Positions 21,001-33,339 of a stretch of 64,000 nt of DNA are shown here, in pieces. The notes under the pieces are model-generated. The model saw only the letters and a program-made list of their open reading frames with translations. It did not search any database and was not told where the DNA came from. Numbering within the stretch: position 1 is the stretch's first letter; each line of letters opens with the position of its first letter. This DNA comes from Isoetes taiwanensis (Eukaryota; Streptophyta; Lycopodiopsida; Isoetales; Isoetaceae). The stretch lies in contig JAJEKV010000471.1 of assembly GCA_021234155.1 (NCBI GenBank), positions 64,001-128,000 of the forward strand, in the 5' to 3' direction. A program made the position numbers and the translations under genes.

Positions 21001-22079
21001 ATACCAATATTCTATATCTCTATCAACCATTGATTATTCATCTTTGTAACTTTCTTATGCAAGACCTTGAAATGTTTAATAAGGATGACATTTAACAATT
21101 TATGATTCTCATGTTGAAGTGAAGCTTCATATTCTATCTATGTCTACAACTTACAATAACTTAATGGAAGTAACAAATAAAAACCCCTTGAAGATGAGAA
21201 TGGTACACAAGAGATTTTATTTTTCAAGAAATTGGTTCGTTTGACTCGTACCAAGTTCACCTAGTCTATATATCACTATCTTAAGCAAATCTGAAAGATG
21301 TAAATATCCAATTGATGCCCATCAGAATGAGCTTTAGCAATAGGTTTATGTTGCAAGAGTCTTTGCGCATTTGAGCATTCTACCAATTGATGGAAAGAAC
21401 AGTGTCTAGCAACTCTGATAATAAAACTATAGATTCTAGTGACCAAACTCCATATATTGCACTCATGGTGTGTTGTAAAAAAGACAATTAATCAAGTAAA
21501 GCAATATAGCAAAATGTCTTCCATACATCTCTCTTTTGCAACACTACCTAGTATTAAAAATAAAATGGTCTTAGTTGGTTCTACAACGTCCCACGAACAA
21601 GGGACCAACTCAATGCTTAGTTGACAGCCGGGTTTTTTGCATTCTGATTTGTTCATGGATGATCTCTTAAAGAACTCTAATTCCAAAACACCTCTAGGGT
21701 GCAAGGATGGGTGCAAGGATGCGTGCGAGGATGCATAACCTGAGTAACCAAATCTGTGTTAAATATAATGCACCTAAAAGGGGGTAACGATGGAAAAGTG
21801 GGGGTGGAGGAAATAGAACGCATACCAATGGTCACTTAGTTTGTAAAAGGGTCCAAAGCATCTCATATTCGTTTAGTAGTAATACCACACGCTATTGATC
21901 GCATTTGAAAATAGAAAGAAAAGGGCAGAGATCGGATCAGAAAATCGGGTAGTTAAACATCAAATACTAAACAGCAGACAATGGAGATTGAGGGAGGAAG
22001 GGAGATGGTCACCACCAGACTTCAAGGGGGGGCAAGTTGTCTAATGATACAAAGCACATTGGCACAGCAAATTGTGGAT
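21001..22079 (+). repeat. Repeat segment beta, copy C
   Basis: The most complete beta copy besides copy A, from the mannanase 3' UTR to GCACAGCAAATTGTGGATA. Beyond it the block shared with 17162 follows without interruption, which makes this the empty-site relative of the 7.4-kb transposon insertion. Confidence 0.85.
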
Positions 22080-22254
22080 AACCACGATTCTATTAATTTG
22101 AAATTATTCCACGATTTTGAACCCACCGGTGGGAGTTTCGAGTTGTTAGTTTTGGGGTTCCCATGTGGGCCTCGGGGTTGTCAATTTCGGGTTGTCGGTT
22201 TGAGTTCCGCCTAGTTCTAATCTTTGGTTTCCTGAGTGTTGGTTTTAAGCTTCC
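22080..22254 (+). repeat. Copy of 17162-17345 at the empty site
   Basis: GTGGATAACCACGATTC crosses the position where the 7.4-kb element sits in the other copy. The block then follows 17162 with small gaps to TTGGTTTTAAGCTTCC. Confidence 0.8.
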
Positions 22255-22262
22255 ACCAAAGG

Positions 22263-22545
22263 CACAAGGAGCCAAAAATGAACTATTATAGTTAACTAGT
22301 ATTATATCATTTAAAAACCACTAGATATGTGGTTATTGAAACATGAATTTACTTGACAGAAGAAAACCACATACAATAGTGGTTTGTCAATACTCATGAT
22401 GGTTTATAATACAGGTATTATTGCGAACTATCAGCGGCATAGTAGCTTATTAAAACTAATCATGGTTTTCATGCATACTATAGTGGTTTATTATAGTTCT
22501 AACTACTATTGGCCATACTATGAATTGTGATCTAAATTTTTGGGT
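22263..22545. mobile_element. Short relative of CACTA-1
   Basis: The left end CACAAGGAGCCAAAAATGAA continues as CTATTATAGTTAACTAGTAT, which matches the inverted right end of the 5.6-kb element at 23916-29502. It carries the same AACCAC/GTGGTT subterminal words. The right end (TTTTTGGGTTGCCCC, about 22535) is degraded and no target duplication could be confirmed. It is probably a MITE-sized derivative of about 280 bases. Confidence 0.6.
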
Positions 22546-22734
22546 TGCCCCTAGGGGGCAAACCACAATTTATATGGGTTTTGGGATATAATGAGTATAT
22601 CTTTGGAATATACTCAAGATATGTTGATGATTTGCTAAAACCCTTTGTTCCCTCAGAAATGCACTGGCCGGGCCATTCGTTGTGGATGAAGGATGTTCTG
22701 GACCGGGTAACTGGCAGCTCCTGATGTTCGTTCT
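22546..22734. other. No recognised gene
   Basis: A short frame (YVDDLLKPFVPSEMHWPGHS) crosses it, but I do not recognise the protein. The sequence then joins a mannanase 3' UTR copy. Confidence 0.3.
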
Positions 22735-22917
22735 TGATGTTTCATACCAATATTCTATACCTCTATCAACCATTGATTATTCATCTTTGTAACTTTCTTA
22801 TGCAAGACCTTGAAATGTTTAATAAGGATGACATTTAACAATTTATGATTCTCATGTTGAAGTGAAGCTTCATATTCTATTTATGTCTACAACTTACAAT
22901 AACTTAATGGAAGTAAC
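22735..22917 (+). repeat. Segment beta copy D, left part (ends in the L1 target site)
   Basis: It runs from the mannanase 3' UTR (TTGATGTTTCATACCAATAT) to ACTTAATGGAAGTAAC at 22902-22917, where the L1 inserted. It continues at 32331. Confidence 0.85.
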
Positions 22918-22940
22918 TAGTCGGATAACCTGCATAGTCA

Positions 22941-23915
22941 TTGGGGGATGAAGGAAATATTCTGTCAGACCATTTCCCTCAAATTCTGGATTTTCCAGAA
23001 ACTCATAGAACCTCCAAACCTACCAATTCCCCCTTCAAATTCAACTGTTCCCTCCTAGGTAACTCCAGTTTTACCTCAGAGTTCAGAAGTTTTTATCTTA
23101 CCCAAAGATGTCTTTGGAGTCATCAATCTATGAGAGAATTTAGCAATAAACTTAAAGCCTGCAAGAACTGGATCAAGGAGTGGGGAAAGGCTAGACAGAG
23201 AAAGTGTATTGAAGAGAAGAATAACCTCCTAAAAGGAAATGAAAGAAATCGAGGGGCAAAAACTTGAGATCACTCCTTTATGTGGTAACTTGCACAAGCT
23301 GGTGAAGTCCAATTTGGAAAATAGTATCAAAGCCATTGAAAAAAGAAGCAAAGGGTATGGCCTTAAGGGCCAAAATCTATCAATACAATAAAATGGATCT
23401 AGGCAGCTCCAAATATTTTTTCAGAGTGGCTAAAAACAAATTAATTAATAATGCTATTACAGTTCTGGAAAAAGAAAATGGTGAGAAGACGAGAGAATCA
23501 TTAAAACGTAATTGTTGGAGCAATACAAAAATATGTTCAAGGACACCCAAAGACAGTTGCTCAAGAAGAGGAGAATATGAGCAGGTTCTTCAATAGCATT
23601 CCAGAAACCACTCCTATGGAGGAAGATTTGGATGGCTACCCTGATGAAAAAGAGGTGCTGCAAGTCTTGAAAGACATGGAGAAGGGGAAAAGCCCAGGGC
23701 CAGATGGCTTTCCCCCTGAATTCTTTTTGGCTTTCTGGGTGATCATGAAAGAGGACTTCATGGAGTTCATTAAAGGAGCACTGGGATGCACCTCTCTTTA
23801 CCCTCGTGATTCAATTCAGTCTTATCACCTTAATCCCAAAAGTTAAAAACCCCAGCAAAATAAATGACTGGAGACCAATATCTTTGACAAATACTACATA
23901 CAAAATCATTGCAAA
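22941..23915 (+). pseudogene. L1 ORF2, linker and start of reverse transcriptase
   Basis: Frames encode a linker with SDHFPQILDF-like text and W(I)KEWGKARQRK, then DGYPDEKEVLQVLKDMEKGK, SPGPDGFPPEFFLAFW and, after frame changes, NDWRPISLTNTTYKIIA. These are the standard first blocks of plant L1 reverse transcriptase. The frame is cut after KIIA by the CACTA-1 insertion and resumes at 29503. Several stops make it non-functional. Confidence 0.9.
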
Positions 23916-25859
23916 CACAAGGCCCCCAAGAAATAATCATTATCAATTTTTTACACTACTTTTTACATAAAACCACTGTAATAAATTAATATCACTAAGT
24001 GGGTTAATGTGTTGAATAACCACTACTAGTTACACAATGTGGTTTTTGTACATGTTTGGTTTTGCTAGTTTATTCTCACAGTTCACCATCATGGTTCTTT
24101 ATGATAGTTTGTTTATTTAGTTTATTGCTATGTTTTAAGTAGGGAGAGCCATAAACCACTAGTAATTTTAGCTTTCACTTGTTTGTGCAACTTAGAGTGG
24201 TTTGCTTACGAAGTTGTCTACATGACATATTCAACAAAACTTGGACTTATTCAAATGTAATAGATAACACTTCAAGGACTCCATTATAAGTTTTAATTAT
24301 ATAAGTTTATCTTTAAGTTAAGATCTTAGTAGTTATCAAAGCATAAAAATTGCTTTTCAAACTAATTTTCACTTGAATCTTTTTAGAATTAGACATTTCA
24401 AGAAAATTTCAATTTTCAGTTATTTAACAAATTTAAAATTTGGCAATCCTGATAGTTTGTAAATGAAATCTGATGGTTCGATAAGCAATTGACTTGAAAC
24501 TATTATGAGAATTTTTCAATTTACAAACTTTTATACTTTTAAAGCCACCTTTAAGAAAAGTTTTAGGCCGAAATCAATCAAATTATAAAGTTAATATTTT
24601 AGTAATAACTATTATATAATTTATTATTAATGAAAGAAAATATATTGAAATTTAATCAATAAAAAAAATTATATAATTTTTTTAAACATAAGCATAATCG
24701 TTTAGTTAATTTTAAATCTAAAACTTTCTTTAATCTTTTAATTATATAGGGTTTGTTTTAGATGAAAATATAATTCTATAAAAATCAAAGTGAAAATGAA
24801 TTTTAAAAGCAATTTTATATTTTCGCAACCATCATACCTTTAATCTAAAGATAAACAGAACAAATGATTAAAATCAATAAGAGTTAAAAATACTGTTAAT
24901 CATATATGGCATCCTTGAAGTATATCTATTAGATTTGAATAAGTCCAAATTTTGTTAAATATGCCATCTACTCTTTTTGGTATAGAGATACAAGAAAATG
25001 TTTACTTCTTATTAGAAAATATTAACTAACTTTTGGTGGTTTTGTCATCAAGATAGTAAAAGCTTCTCCTTAAAAGTTAATTTTGTATGGAGACAAAAGC
25101 AATAGTGTTTTGAACAATGCAATTGTTATTGGTTTATTGAATATGGTTGGACATACTCAATTTGAGAATTATTCATGCTTTGTTCCGTTAATTGATGTTG
25201 GTTTATACAACATATTAAGAAATATTCATTGAGATGGACAAACCATTGTTAACAATTAGATCTAGGGATTTGAACCCTAGTATTTTCCAAGTCTTTTAGG
25301 GCTAGCATTCCTTAAAGTTGACACGTTGGATGGAGATGATGACTAGAGAAACCTTTTGGAATGGCCTTTCAAGCAAAATAATTTTCAACCGACAATTTGA
25401 CCTATTGCTAAATGAAATCAAACAAGCCTATTGCTGAATGCAGATCTTTCAATAAGCCCATACTCCTTTGCACTTATTAGGAAATCACAGTTGTCTTGCA
25501 ATATCTTGCAAGATGTGAAGACAACCAAGCTGCATTCATGAGGCATTTCTCGTGCCATTTTGGTGACAAACATTATTGCCAAACAAAGATCCAATTCTAA
25601 ATTAACAAGTCCTCATATTGACACATTTCTAGGCAAAGACACTTCTTGTCAATACAAGTCCATGCTAACAACAACAAATAATAGCTTCATCTGGTAGTAA
25701 AGAACAATTATGTCATAGAGGAATGCAGAATGTAGACCACCTAGGTTGAACCAGATTTCATATATAAGAGTTTTTTAGCTTTTTGTTTCCAGAGATTCTA
25801 TTAAGAATCATAACCTCCAAATCCACGCTTCTACAAAGCACTAGTTAGGCAAGGCATAC

Positions 25860-27270
25860 CTTCAATAGCTTCTCATGGCATCCCGATGCCAAAATCAACG
25901 TAAAACGATTCTTCCTTCCCTTTGTCGATATTTTCCGCTGCAACAAGAAAGGCATCTTCATAAATCCATAAATGCTGGAAAAAGAATGAAAATAAACTTA
26001 AGTAGAAATAGACATTGACGAATCACTTTCAGCACATTAATCCTGAACTGCACAATGCCTACAATTCATGTGCACAATGCCAACAATTCGTTTCCATGAT
26101 GTAATACATTGCATATTTATAATATTTGGGTGCCTGAACCATCCACTAGTAACTTTAGCTCCTTCAATCCATTTTAAAACACGGTGATCCATGTTCTAAA
26201 TTAAAGTTCCTTTTTCTCAATCTACTTTCAAAACCCATGTATAACAAAAAGACAAGGGTATACCTGTATAACAATAACTTGCAAATTGAGTGGCTTATCT
26301 CTTGCATGATGGCATGTTACTGTGATGCAATTTCCTATCTGATTCTTCCCTTAAAGAAGTTTGGAAAAGGTGCTCAACAAGGATATTACAAACAGGATGA
26401 GCAAAAACTTGACTTGGCTGCTAAATAATGCATTACAGCCACTCATAGTTCAAAAATGCCTTACTGCGTGCATACAAACAGCCTGTGAATCATGATCGTA
26501 TTTAGAAGCAAATCATGACATTAATCACTTACCCCAGGGAATATCTCCTACAAGCATCAGATTCAGGCTTGTTCATATGTTAGAATATAATCAGAGCCAT
26601 AAGTTCAGCTTTTCTATTTCGTTTGTTGCCCTATAACAAAGCATAAGAAAGACATTAGAGTTATAGTGTCACCAAAATACATAAGAAACAACAGAAATGA
26701 GTTGAACATGCAATGAAGCAGTGGAAAATCTCTTCCAGTGTTCTAGACATGTTATTTTGAAGTTTTAAATTCACCTCACAGCTCCATCTAAATACACTGT
26801 AAGAAAAGAAAAAATGGTTAAACACTTGTAAAAAGTGCAGTTGATGCAGCTCTAGGCTTGGATCAACTTCTTTCTAAAATTTTGCTGCATACATTGCGCT
26901 TCATGCATTTTTGAATGACCTTTTTGCTGGTCATCTCATTGCTGTCCTGCTGCAAAGACATACGAAATTTATTGGATTTCCCATAAAATAACAAGGAGCA
27001 AATGAGCTACCATTCCATTTACAAGAAATGCGACACACACCTCGTGACTAATCAGTCTAGATAGGATTATGCATCGTGTTTAAACTGCAGACTCCAGGAT
27101 TGTCCGAAATTTTAGCATCTACATTATGCTATTTTTTATAATGACAGAATAACCAAAGGCATACCTTGGTGGAGTTGGCGGACATTTCTCGCAGTTATAA
27201 CCAGACTGTGGGAGCATTGATTATGCTTCATGACATTTCATCAGGAGTGGGAGTGCCATGCTCCCTGCAC
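25860..27270 (-). other. Candidate captured exons inside CACTA-1 (family unknown)
   Basis: On the minus strand several short open blocks are bounded by plausible splice signals. One (about 25980-25870) reads WIYEDAFLVAAENIDKGKEE followed by SFYVDFGIGMP. Another, after a TTTGCAG acceptor at about 26950, reads QDSNEMTSKKVIQKCMKRN. A third lies at about 27270-27163 between GGTGCAG and AAGGTATGCC. Their spacing looks like exons of one gene, but I recognise no family and the call is weak. Confidence 0.25.
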
Positions 27271-27872
27271 CCCAAAGACAAGCAAACAAATCAGCACATT
27301 CCAAGCAAATGCACATACCGCGGTGGTCGGTGAGGATCCGTGACTGTCCAGAACCTATCTCTGGTGCCATGCCATGCCGTCTGAGCTCTCTTTCAAAAAT
27401 GGTTTGCCGGGCGTTTCAAAAATTGTATCTTACTCTAGGCTACTACACAATGGCGTTCTCAAAAAGAAATGTTATTTGAAAATCCTACTCTCATTATAAA
27501 GCAATAAGGTTCACAAAAGATTAACTCTCGGGTTTTCAATGGTTGGGGGTAGGTTGGTTTTTTTTGGTTTATTGGGGTTAAGGTTTTTTTAGTAGTTGGA
27601 TAAAGTGGCACATGGATTACCTTATGAGGACCGGAAATTAGGGTCGTCGCTATTTCTGTTATGTGCATATCTGGTCCTACCGATGAAGAACCGTTATCTG
27701 TTAGGCGGAAGCGGAGATAGGTATGGCGGCCGAGGGAGATCACGCTAGCAGTGTAGCGCCCGAGGTGTAGAAGTCCGAGGCTGGCCGGTGGGGTGTCTTG
27801 CAGGGGCAGGTCACGTGGAGATGGAGATGCTCCCGTGGGGTCTTTAGATCTTTGAAGGGTTGTTTGTGCAAA

Positions 27873-27997
27873 GTGGTTTGGATTTGTCGGGGTTCAATTC
27901 CCCGCCCATTTCGATTCTTAGTTCACTGTATAAATTTGTTTTTACACAATGTGGTTTGGATTCATCGGGGTTCAATTCCCCGCCCATTTCGATTCTT
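27873..27997. repeat. Duplicated 47-bp unit with a T-arm-like hairpin
   Basis: GTGGTTTGGATT..TCGGGG and TTCAATTCCCCGCCCATTTC occur at 27873-27919 and 27951-27997. CGGGG-TTCAATT-CCCCG is a perfect tRNA T-arm shape with a box B, but D-arm and anticodon spacing are absent. A tRNA-derived SINE scrap or a gene-derived duplication are both possible. Confidence 0.45.
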
Positions 27998-29505
27998 GCT
28001 TCCGGATTTCGATTCTTGCTTCTGGATTTCTCGTGATTTTCTTGCTTGTTATTATATTCCGATTTTGCACCTTAAATGTTCACGGATGTTGTTGGATTGG
28101 TTAAAGCGTTGATCTCATCATGAGATTGAAGCTCTGCGTTGGAGCTCTCACGCCTACTTGTATTTATACATGTAGACGTATTCATTGTTTAAATTTGCTA
28201 ATCTAATGGTTTTTTAATCCAATGGTTCAGTTAAAAAAATAAAACATAAGGTATGTCAAAGGGTATGTCATAAGGTATGTCAAAGCAAAAAGGTAGATAC
28301 TAAACCATTTAACATTTTCAAATATCATGGGTGACATGTCGCTAAAATCTTAGAAAGATGGGCTTAAAAAATATGGCCATATGAGATGTACTTTTTTTAG
28401 GATAAACGATATGCTCCCAAAGGCGTGCAATTTTTTTGGTTTCAAAGGAAATTCTTACCGAACACAAGGTTTCAAACTTCTACTTTACCACACAAAGGGG
28501 TGGATATGTTCAAGGGGGTATGTTAGGTGGCTATGAAACTGATGGAGGTTGGCGGTGATATGAAGGCCAAGGTCAGCGGTAACTTTTATCTGAAATGGGC
28601 TGCAATATATGAGGCATATTTAAAATCATCAAAGAAGAGACCCAATGAAGAATAGAAGGGATCTAGCTTATACATTATATATGTAAATATTTTATGAATA
28701 CACGTGTTGGCGTTCCAAGAAAAAGGGAAGCAGAAGAAATATTAGATTTGCATTATTAGTAAAGATCACACATTGATGAATTTAGGTGTTTTGCCTCATT
28801 AATATTTGTTGAATTGAATTATTTTCATCTTTTTCGAGTTGTATATGCTTCTGACTCAATCTTACCTTTCCGAGTCCATACATTTCATACATACTCACCC
28901 CACCATGGGAGAATATGTGAAGACCAAATTGGCCTATGAGACGTATACATTGAAAATGTTATACTATCACATTTCCTGATTGTCATAATGAGACAATATT
29001 AAATACAATACAGTAGAAGAATAATTTAGTTGAACTGAGAGGAGGGGTATAAAGATAGATGTCAAACTATCAAGGTTGAAAATAATTTTATTGAGTACTT
29101 ACTATGAGGTGCAATCAAGTTGAGTTATTTATGGGAATACTTTTAGTATTCATTCCACCTATACCACATAATAAATCAATCACCTTAACAAATCCAGGTG
29201 CCAATCAAGAACCATGTCATATCCATTAATTTACCCCTTCAAAAGTGATTTTACCAAACCATTACTTGTTTTATTGAATTATTATACTGTGCATGGAAGT
29301 ATCACATAAACCATCATTAATTTTAACAAGCCATTTTAACCAACATAAATAACTATGTAATGAACCACTATCGTTTTCAACAAACCACTATGACATGTGG
29401 TTTTCTTCTCTCAAACAAATTCATGCAAAACCCGCATATATCATGGTTTTTGGATGAATTAATACTAGTTAAAAATAATAGTTTATTTTTGGGGGCCTTG
29501 TGAAA

Positions 29506-31713
29506 GGTGTTAGCCTGCAGGATTCTCATGCACCTCCACAATTCAGTCAGCAGCTGCCAGTCAGGTTTTCTATCTGGTAGATTTATTCTCGACAATTACA
29601 TTGCTGCCAGTGAAGCAATTCCTTTGGAATAGACCTGTCGTGCAAAATTGTATGCTCAAATTAGAGTTTAGAAGAGCCTATGATACTATAACTTTGGCCC
29701 TTCTTAAAGAAAGCAATGTCTCATATAGGAATCCATCACACTCTTATAGATAAAATCATGGCTCTTAACAGTCTTGCCTCCTCTAGAATGCAGTTATAAA
29801 TGGTTCCCCCAGCAACTTTTTCCCTATCGAAAAGGGGTCGGACAAGGATGCTCTTTGGCTCCATACCTGTTTCTCCGCGGTAGCGTAAATGCTCACTAGA
29901 GTAGTCCAAGGTCACAAAATGCAAGGGTTGATTCAAGGAATTCAAATGCCGGTGGGACAAAGCGACTTACTATAATGCAATATGTCGATGACACTTTTAT
30001 TCTCCTAAAGGCCAATCGAGCAGTTTCAATGCTCTCTGGATAGTATACAATTTTTGCCTCGATCTCGTGAGTCCACCTTAATCTGAACAAATGCGATATT
30101 TTGTGGGAGTGCCCCCGCAGATAATATAGACACTAAGGGAATCAAGGTCAATCCCGCCAATCAAGCCATCACTCTTCTTGGTCTCCCTCTAGCTATCAAT
30201 CTTCCAAACAAAGAGGTCCAGGGAGACCTATAGTATAGAATCAGGAAAAACTTCTATCTCTCTCCCCACCTATCCTTTTGTCGGGCAGAAGTTTCGATTG
30301 CCAATGTCGTGGTTTGGCCAGCACCCATGTCTACTTCTCCTCTGCCCTCATTGCGAACAAAGAAACCTACAATGACATCGAAAAATGTCTAAGAAAGTAC
30401 ATTTGGAAAGGTATGCACTTTGTTAGATGGGAAGAAATCACACATAGTAAAAAGGAAGGAGGACTGGGCCTGAAAATTCTCCAAAAACACGGGCCAGCCT
30501 TAGGGGCCAAGTATGTATGGAAAGCAATAAATGGCTGGAATTCCCCAGCCATGGAGTTTATCAGATATTGGCTGCAGATTAGCAGACCCTTTGGGATGAA
30601 AAAATATGCTCACCACATCCCTGATTCTATTTACTATCAATTTAAGTGTGCCCCCAATACTTCCCCACTCATGAGGAAAATTTTTGAAGCATGAAACTTA
30701 GTGGCAGAAGGATTCGACCACAAGGAGATCAGCTTCGACAGTGCTAATTTCTCCCTTTTTTGGTCACCTATTTTTGCTAGAGAGAATGAAGTTTGCTGGG
30801 CTCTCAAACACCCCCAAATATGGAAGAAATGGAAAGAAGCTGGGATAACTCAACTTCAACATCTGTGGGATGGGGATAAATGGCATAATTGGGAATATAT
30901 AAAGCAGGCAATTAATGGCAAGAAAATAGACAAATTGATCTTTGACACCATTATGAATGTTGCTAGCAGTCAAAGTGAATGCACGGCCCCCAAGAATCCA
31001 AGACGGCACATAATGAACTCCGATCAGTATAAAGTGGCTTTGGGATACAAGGTGCTGGCCCCAAACAAATCCTTCATGCAGGCTACCAAATGGCATGTAC
31101 CAAACAAACACCTCATGAACATATTGAGAAATAATTGGAAATCCTATTCTCAACCTAAAGTGCAAGTGTTCATCTGGAGAACTATCCATAATGCTTTGCC
31201 CTCAAACTGTAATATGTTTGAAAGATGCAAGGATCTGCAGGACAACCCCAAATGTAAGCTCTGTGGAGACAGATCTGAAACCATAAATCATATGTTCGAC
31301 TGCCCCAAAATCAGGGAATTTTGGAGGTGGCTTGATACTTATCTGAGATCAAAAGGCCACAATCTAGGCAACTGGGCCAATATTATGGACCTCCTCAAGG
31401 GATCAAATAGATTTTTAAACACTATCAGGCAGATTGCACTATGGATCATATGGAAACACAGAATAGGGTCAATTATTCAAATCAAAGGGTGGATATTGCA
31501 TGGATGAAAGTGGCTTTCCAAATTGAGATTTCCAAGATTGCCATGGCTCATAAGAATAGTAAACAAGATAAATATGATAGTACTTGGTTGTCAATAGGGA
31601 AATTTGTTGGTTTGCACAATATATTTGTTTGTGATGATATGCTTATCCCTATTAATGATCATTTTGTGATATTCAGAGCTGCTGATTGCCTTGACAACGA
31701 GGATGAACTGTAA
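29506..31713 (+). pseudogene. L1 ORF2, reverse transcriptase core to C-terminal zinc knuckle
   Basis: It continues the L1 RT: SGFLSGRFILDNYIAA, then GVGQGCSLAPYLF-like text (about 29840), the active site YVDD (29981-29992), KCLRKYIWKG and GGLGLKILQKHG (30390-30500). The 268-residue open stretch at 30701-31507 ends in the zf-RVT knuckle KVQVFIWRTIHNALPS, then CKLCGDRSETINHMFDCP. The order and motifs are those of plant L1 ORF2. In-frame stops between blocks make it dead. Non-coding 3' UTR follows to the poly(A). Confidence 0.92.
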
Positions 31714-32330
31714 GCCAAACTTCCTCGACTTGTTAAATTTTTTGTACCGCTCTGAGAGATTTTAATAACCAAAGAACTCGGGTCTCTTTCACCAACTATT
31801 GACCAAGATCTGCTAAGCTGAAACCCTTCATGCTAAACGGCTACCAAGCTCATATCCTTGACAGATTTCTTTTCTGCTATGAGAGGCTGCTTACTGATGA
31901 TAAATTCTCCCAATTCAGAGACATGTTCTATCACCATAAAGCCTTGCAAGATGCTCGAGAGGCTTTTGATCCTTTTTCTCTCAAAACAGCCCCTCTTTGG
32001 TTTTTTGCCTTCCCACCCGAATGGAATGACATTGGTTGGCAGGTGGATCCAGTGGCTTCGGATTTGGTGATCATTGACGAGGAGGAGACTGATTCAGACC
32101 TTGATTTTATAGTTCCAGATCCTCCACTTTGAAATTGGACAGATTGCTATCTTTGCAGCTAGGTTTCTCTCCGTGGTACAAAGGTTTTCGATCCAATTTT
32201 GATGTTATACATATGCGTGCTAAAGGCACAAATTTGAGAGCCTATATGGTTCCCATATTTTCTCGATGTAACTACTTGATGAGTAATATAAATCTTCCTT
32301 TTCAAAAAAAAAAAAAAAAAAAAAAAAAAA

Positions 32331-32540
32331 ACTTAATGGAAGTAACAAATAAATACCCCTTGAAGATGAGAATGGTACACAAGAAACTGGTTCGTTTGAC
32401 TCGTACCTAGTCTATATATCACTATCTTAAGCAAATCTGAAAGATGTAAATATCCAATTGATGCCTTTGTGATGAGCTTTAGCAATAGGTTTATATTGCA
32501 AGTAGTGTGGAAAGTTTATGTTGCACATTTGAGCATTCTA
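32331..32540 (+). repeat. Segment beta copy D, right part
   Basis: It starts with the second copy of the L1 target duplication and continues beta to GAGCATTCTACCAATT, where an unrelated element fragment takes over. Confidence 0.85.
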
Positions 32541-32844
32541 CCAATTAGAAAGATCTCTTGTGTAGAAAAATACCATTATAATGAAAAAAAAATCCTTTTA
32601 TTGAGACAGATTTACATTATGTAAACATCAAGCAAACTGGACTTGACCCCCCTTGATTCACCTAGGCATAACTTTCAATTTTAGGGGTATATGTATTTTT
32701 AACTATTTATCCTGTGCAACATGACTGCCATATATTAACACGTAGAAAAGGTTTAACTGAATTTTATGCCATTGATTTTATATGAATTTTAAAGCGAACT
32801 GTACAAATGAACTATTTATGGTCCATCAAGGGACAACTCTAGTG
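32541..32844 (-). mobile_element. Terminal fragment of the GGACC-palindrome element
   Basis: It is the reverse complement of about 50816-51110, the left end of the element at 50816-53428. It ends in CATCAAGGGACAACTCTAGTG. The internal side is cut at 32541, so it is a solo end or a MITE derivative. Confidence 0.7.
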
Positions 32845-32851
32845 TTAAAAG

Positions 32852-33125
32852 AATCTAGAGGAATCTAAGAGAATCTTCTTAAAATCTTGAGAATCTAGGG
32901 GAATCTTGGAGAATCTAAGGGAACCTTTATAGAATCTAAAGGAATGTAGGAGAATCTACATAGAATCTTGGAGAATCTAGAGGAATCTTGGAATAATCTT
33001 TTATACTCTAGAGACATCTTGATGGAATCATGCGGAGTCTTGAGGAATGTTCATATAAATTTAAAGGAATCTAGGAGAATATACATAGAATATTGAGAAA
33101 TGTAGAGGAATCTTGGGATAATCTT
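32852..33125. repeat. Minisatellite based on GAATCTAGGA/GAATCTTGGA
   Basis: About twenty degenerate 10-12-base units (AGAATCTAGGGGAATCTTGG and variants) follow each other. The alternating GAATC/TTGGA reads like loose heat-shock elements, but the spacing is not regular. No coding potential is seen. Confidence 0.75.
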
Positions 33126-33339
33126 CAAAACTGGGGAACTGCAACACAAAAGAAACCCTAAAAACACCCGTGAATGGTTAGAGAAAAACAAACATGCATG
33201 GCCATGATGAAACAAGCCGCACCAATAAGTTCCCAAGATATGAGTGATGAAAGCGGATGAAAAGAACACAACGTAAAAGAGATAGCATCACCCATAGGGT
33301 CACTACCACCCCAATTCTGGGTCCACACCTAAAAACAAC

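Larger units (their letters stand above)
23916..29502. mobile_element. CACTA-1: 5.6-kb CACTA-like element inserted in L1 (TSD AAA)
   Basis: The left end CACAAGGCCCCCAAGAAAT and the inverted right end CACAAGGCCCCCAAAAATAA are terminal inverted repeats. The 3-bp flanks are AAA at 23913-23915 and 29503-29505. Deleting the element and one AAA rebuilds the L1 frame KIIAKVLACRIL exactly. Both ends hold AACCACT/AGTGGTT subterminal words. TIRs that open with CAC plus a 3-bp duplication fit the CACTA (En/Spm) superfamily, although the ends are CACAA and not CACTA. No transposase frame is seen, so it is non-autonomous; the GC-richer core may contain captured host exons. Confidence 0.88.
22918..32330 (+). 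mobile_element. 5'-truncated plant L1 LINE with 16-bp TSD, split by CACTA-1
   Basis: The 16-base direct repeat ACTTAATGGAAGTAAC stands at 22902-22917 and again at 32331-32346, right after a poly(A) tract (about 32304-32330). It interrupts segment beta of the mannanase-flank repeat. The body is a plant L1 ORF2 from the endonuclease/RT linker to the C-terminal zinc knuckle. Without the nested 5.6-kb element the L1 is about 3.8 kb, so it is 5'-truncated. Target duplication, poly(A) and truncation are hallmarks of target-primed reverse transcription. Confidence 0.93.

Noticed and set aside
28095-28140. tRNA-Met-like GGTTAAAGCGTTGATCTCAT
   Set aside because: The D-arm to anticodon text is suggestive, but the anticodon stem-loop has the wrong size and no T-arm follows.
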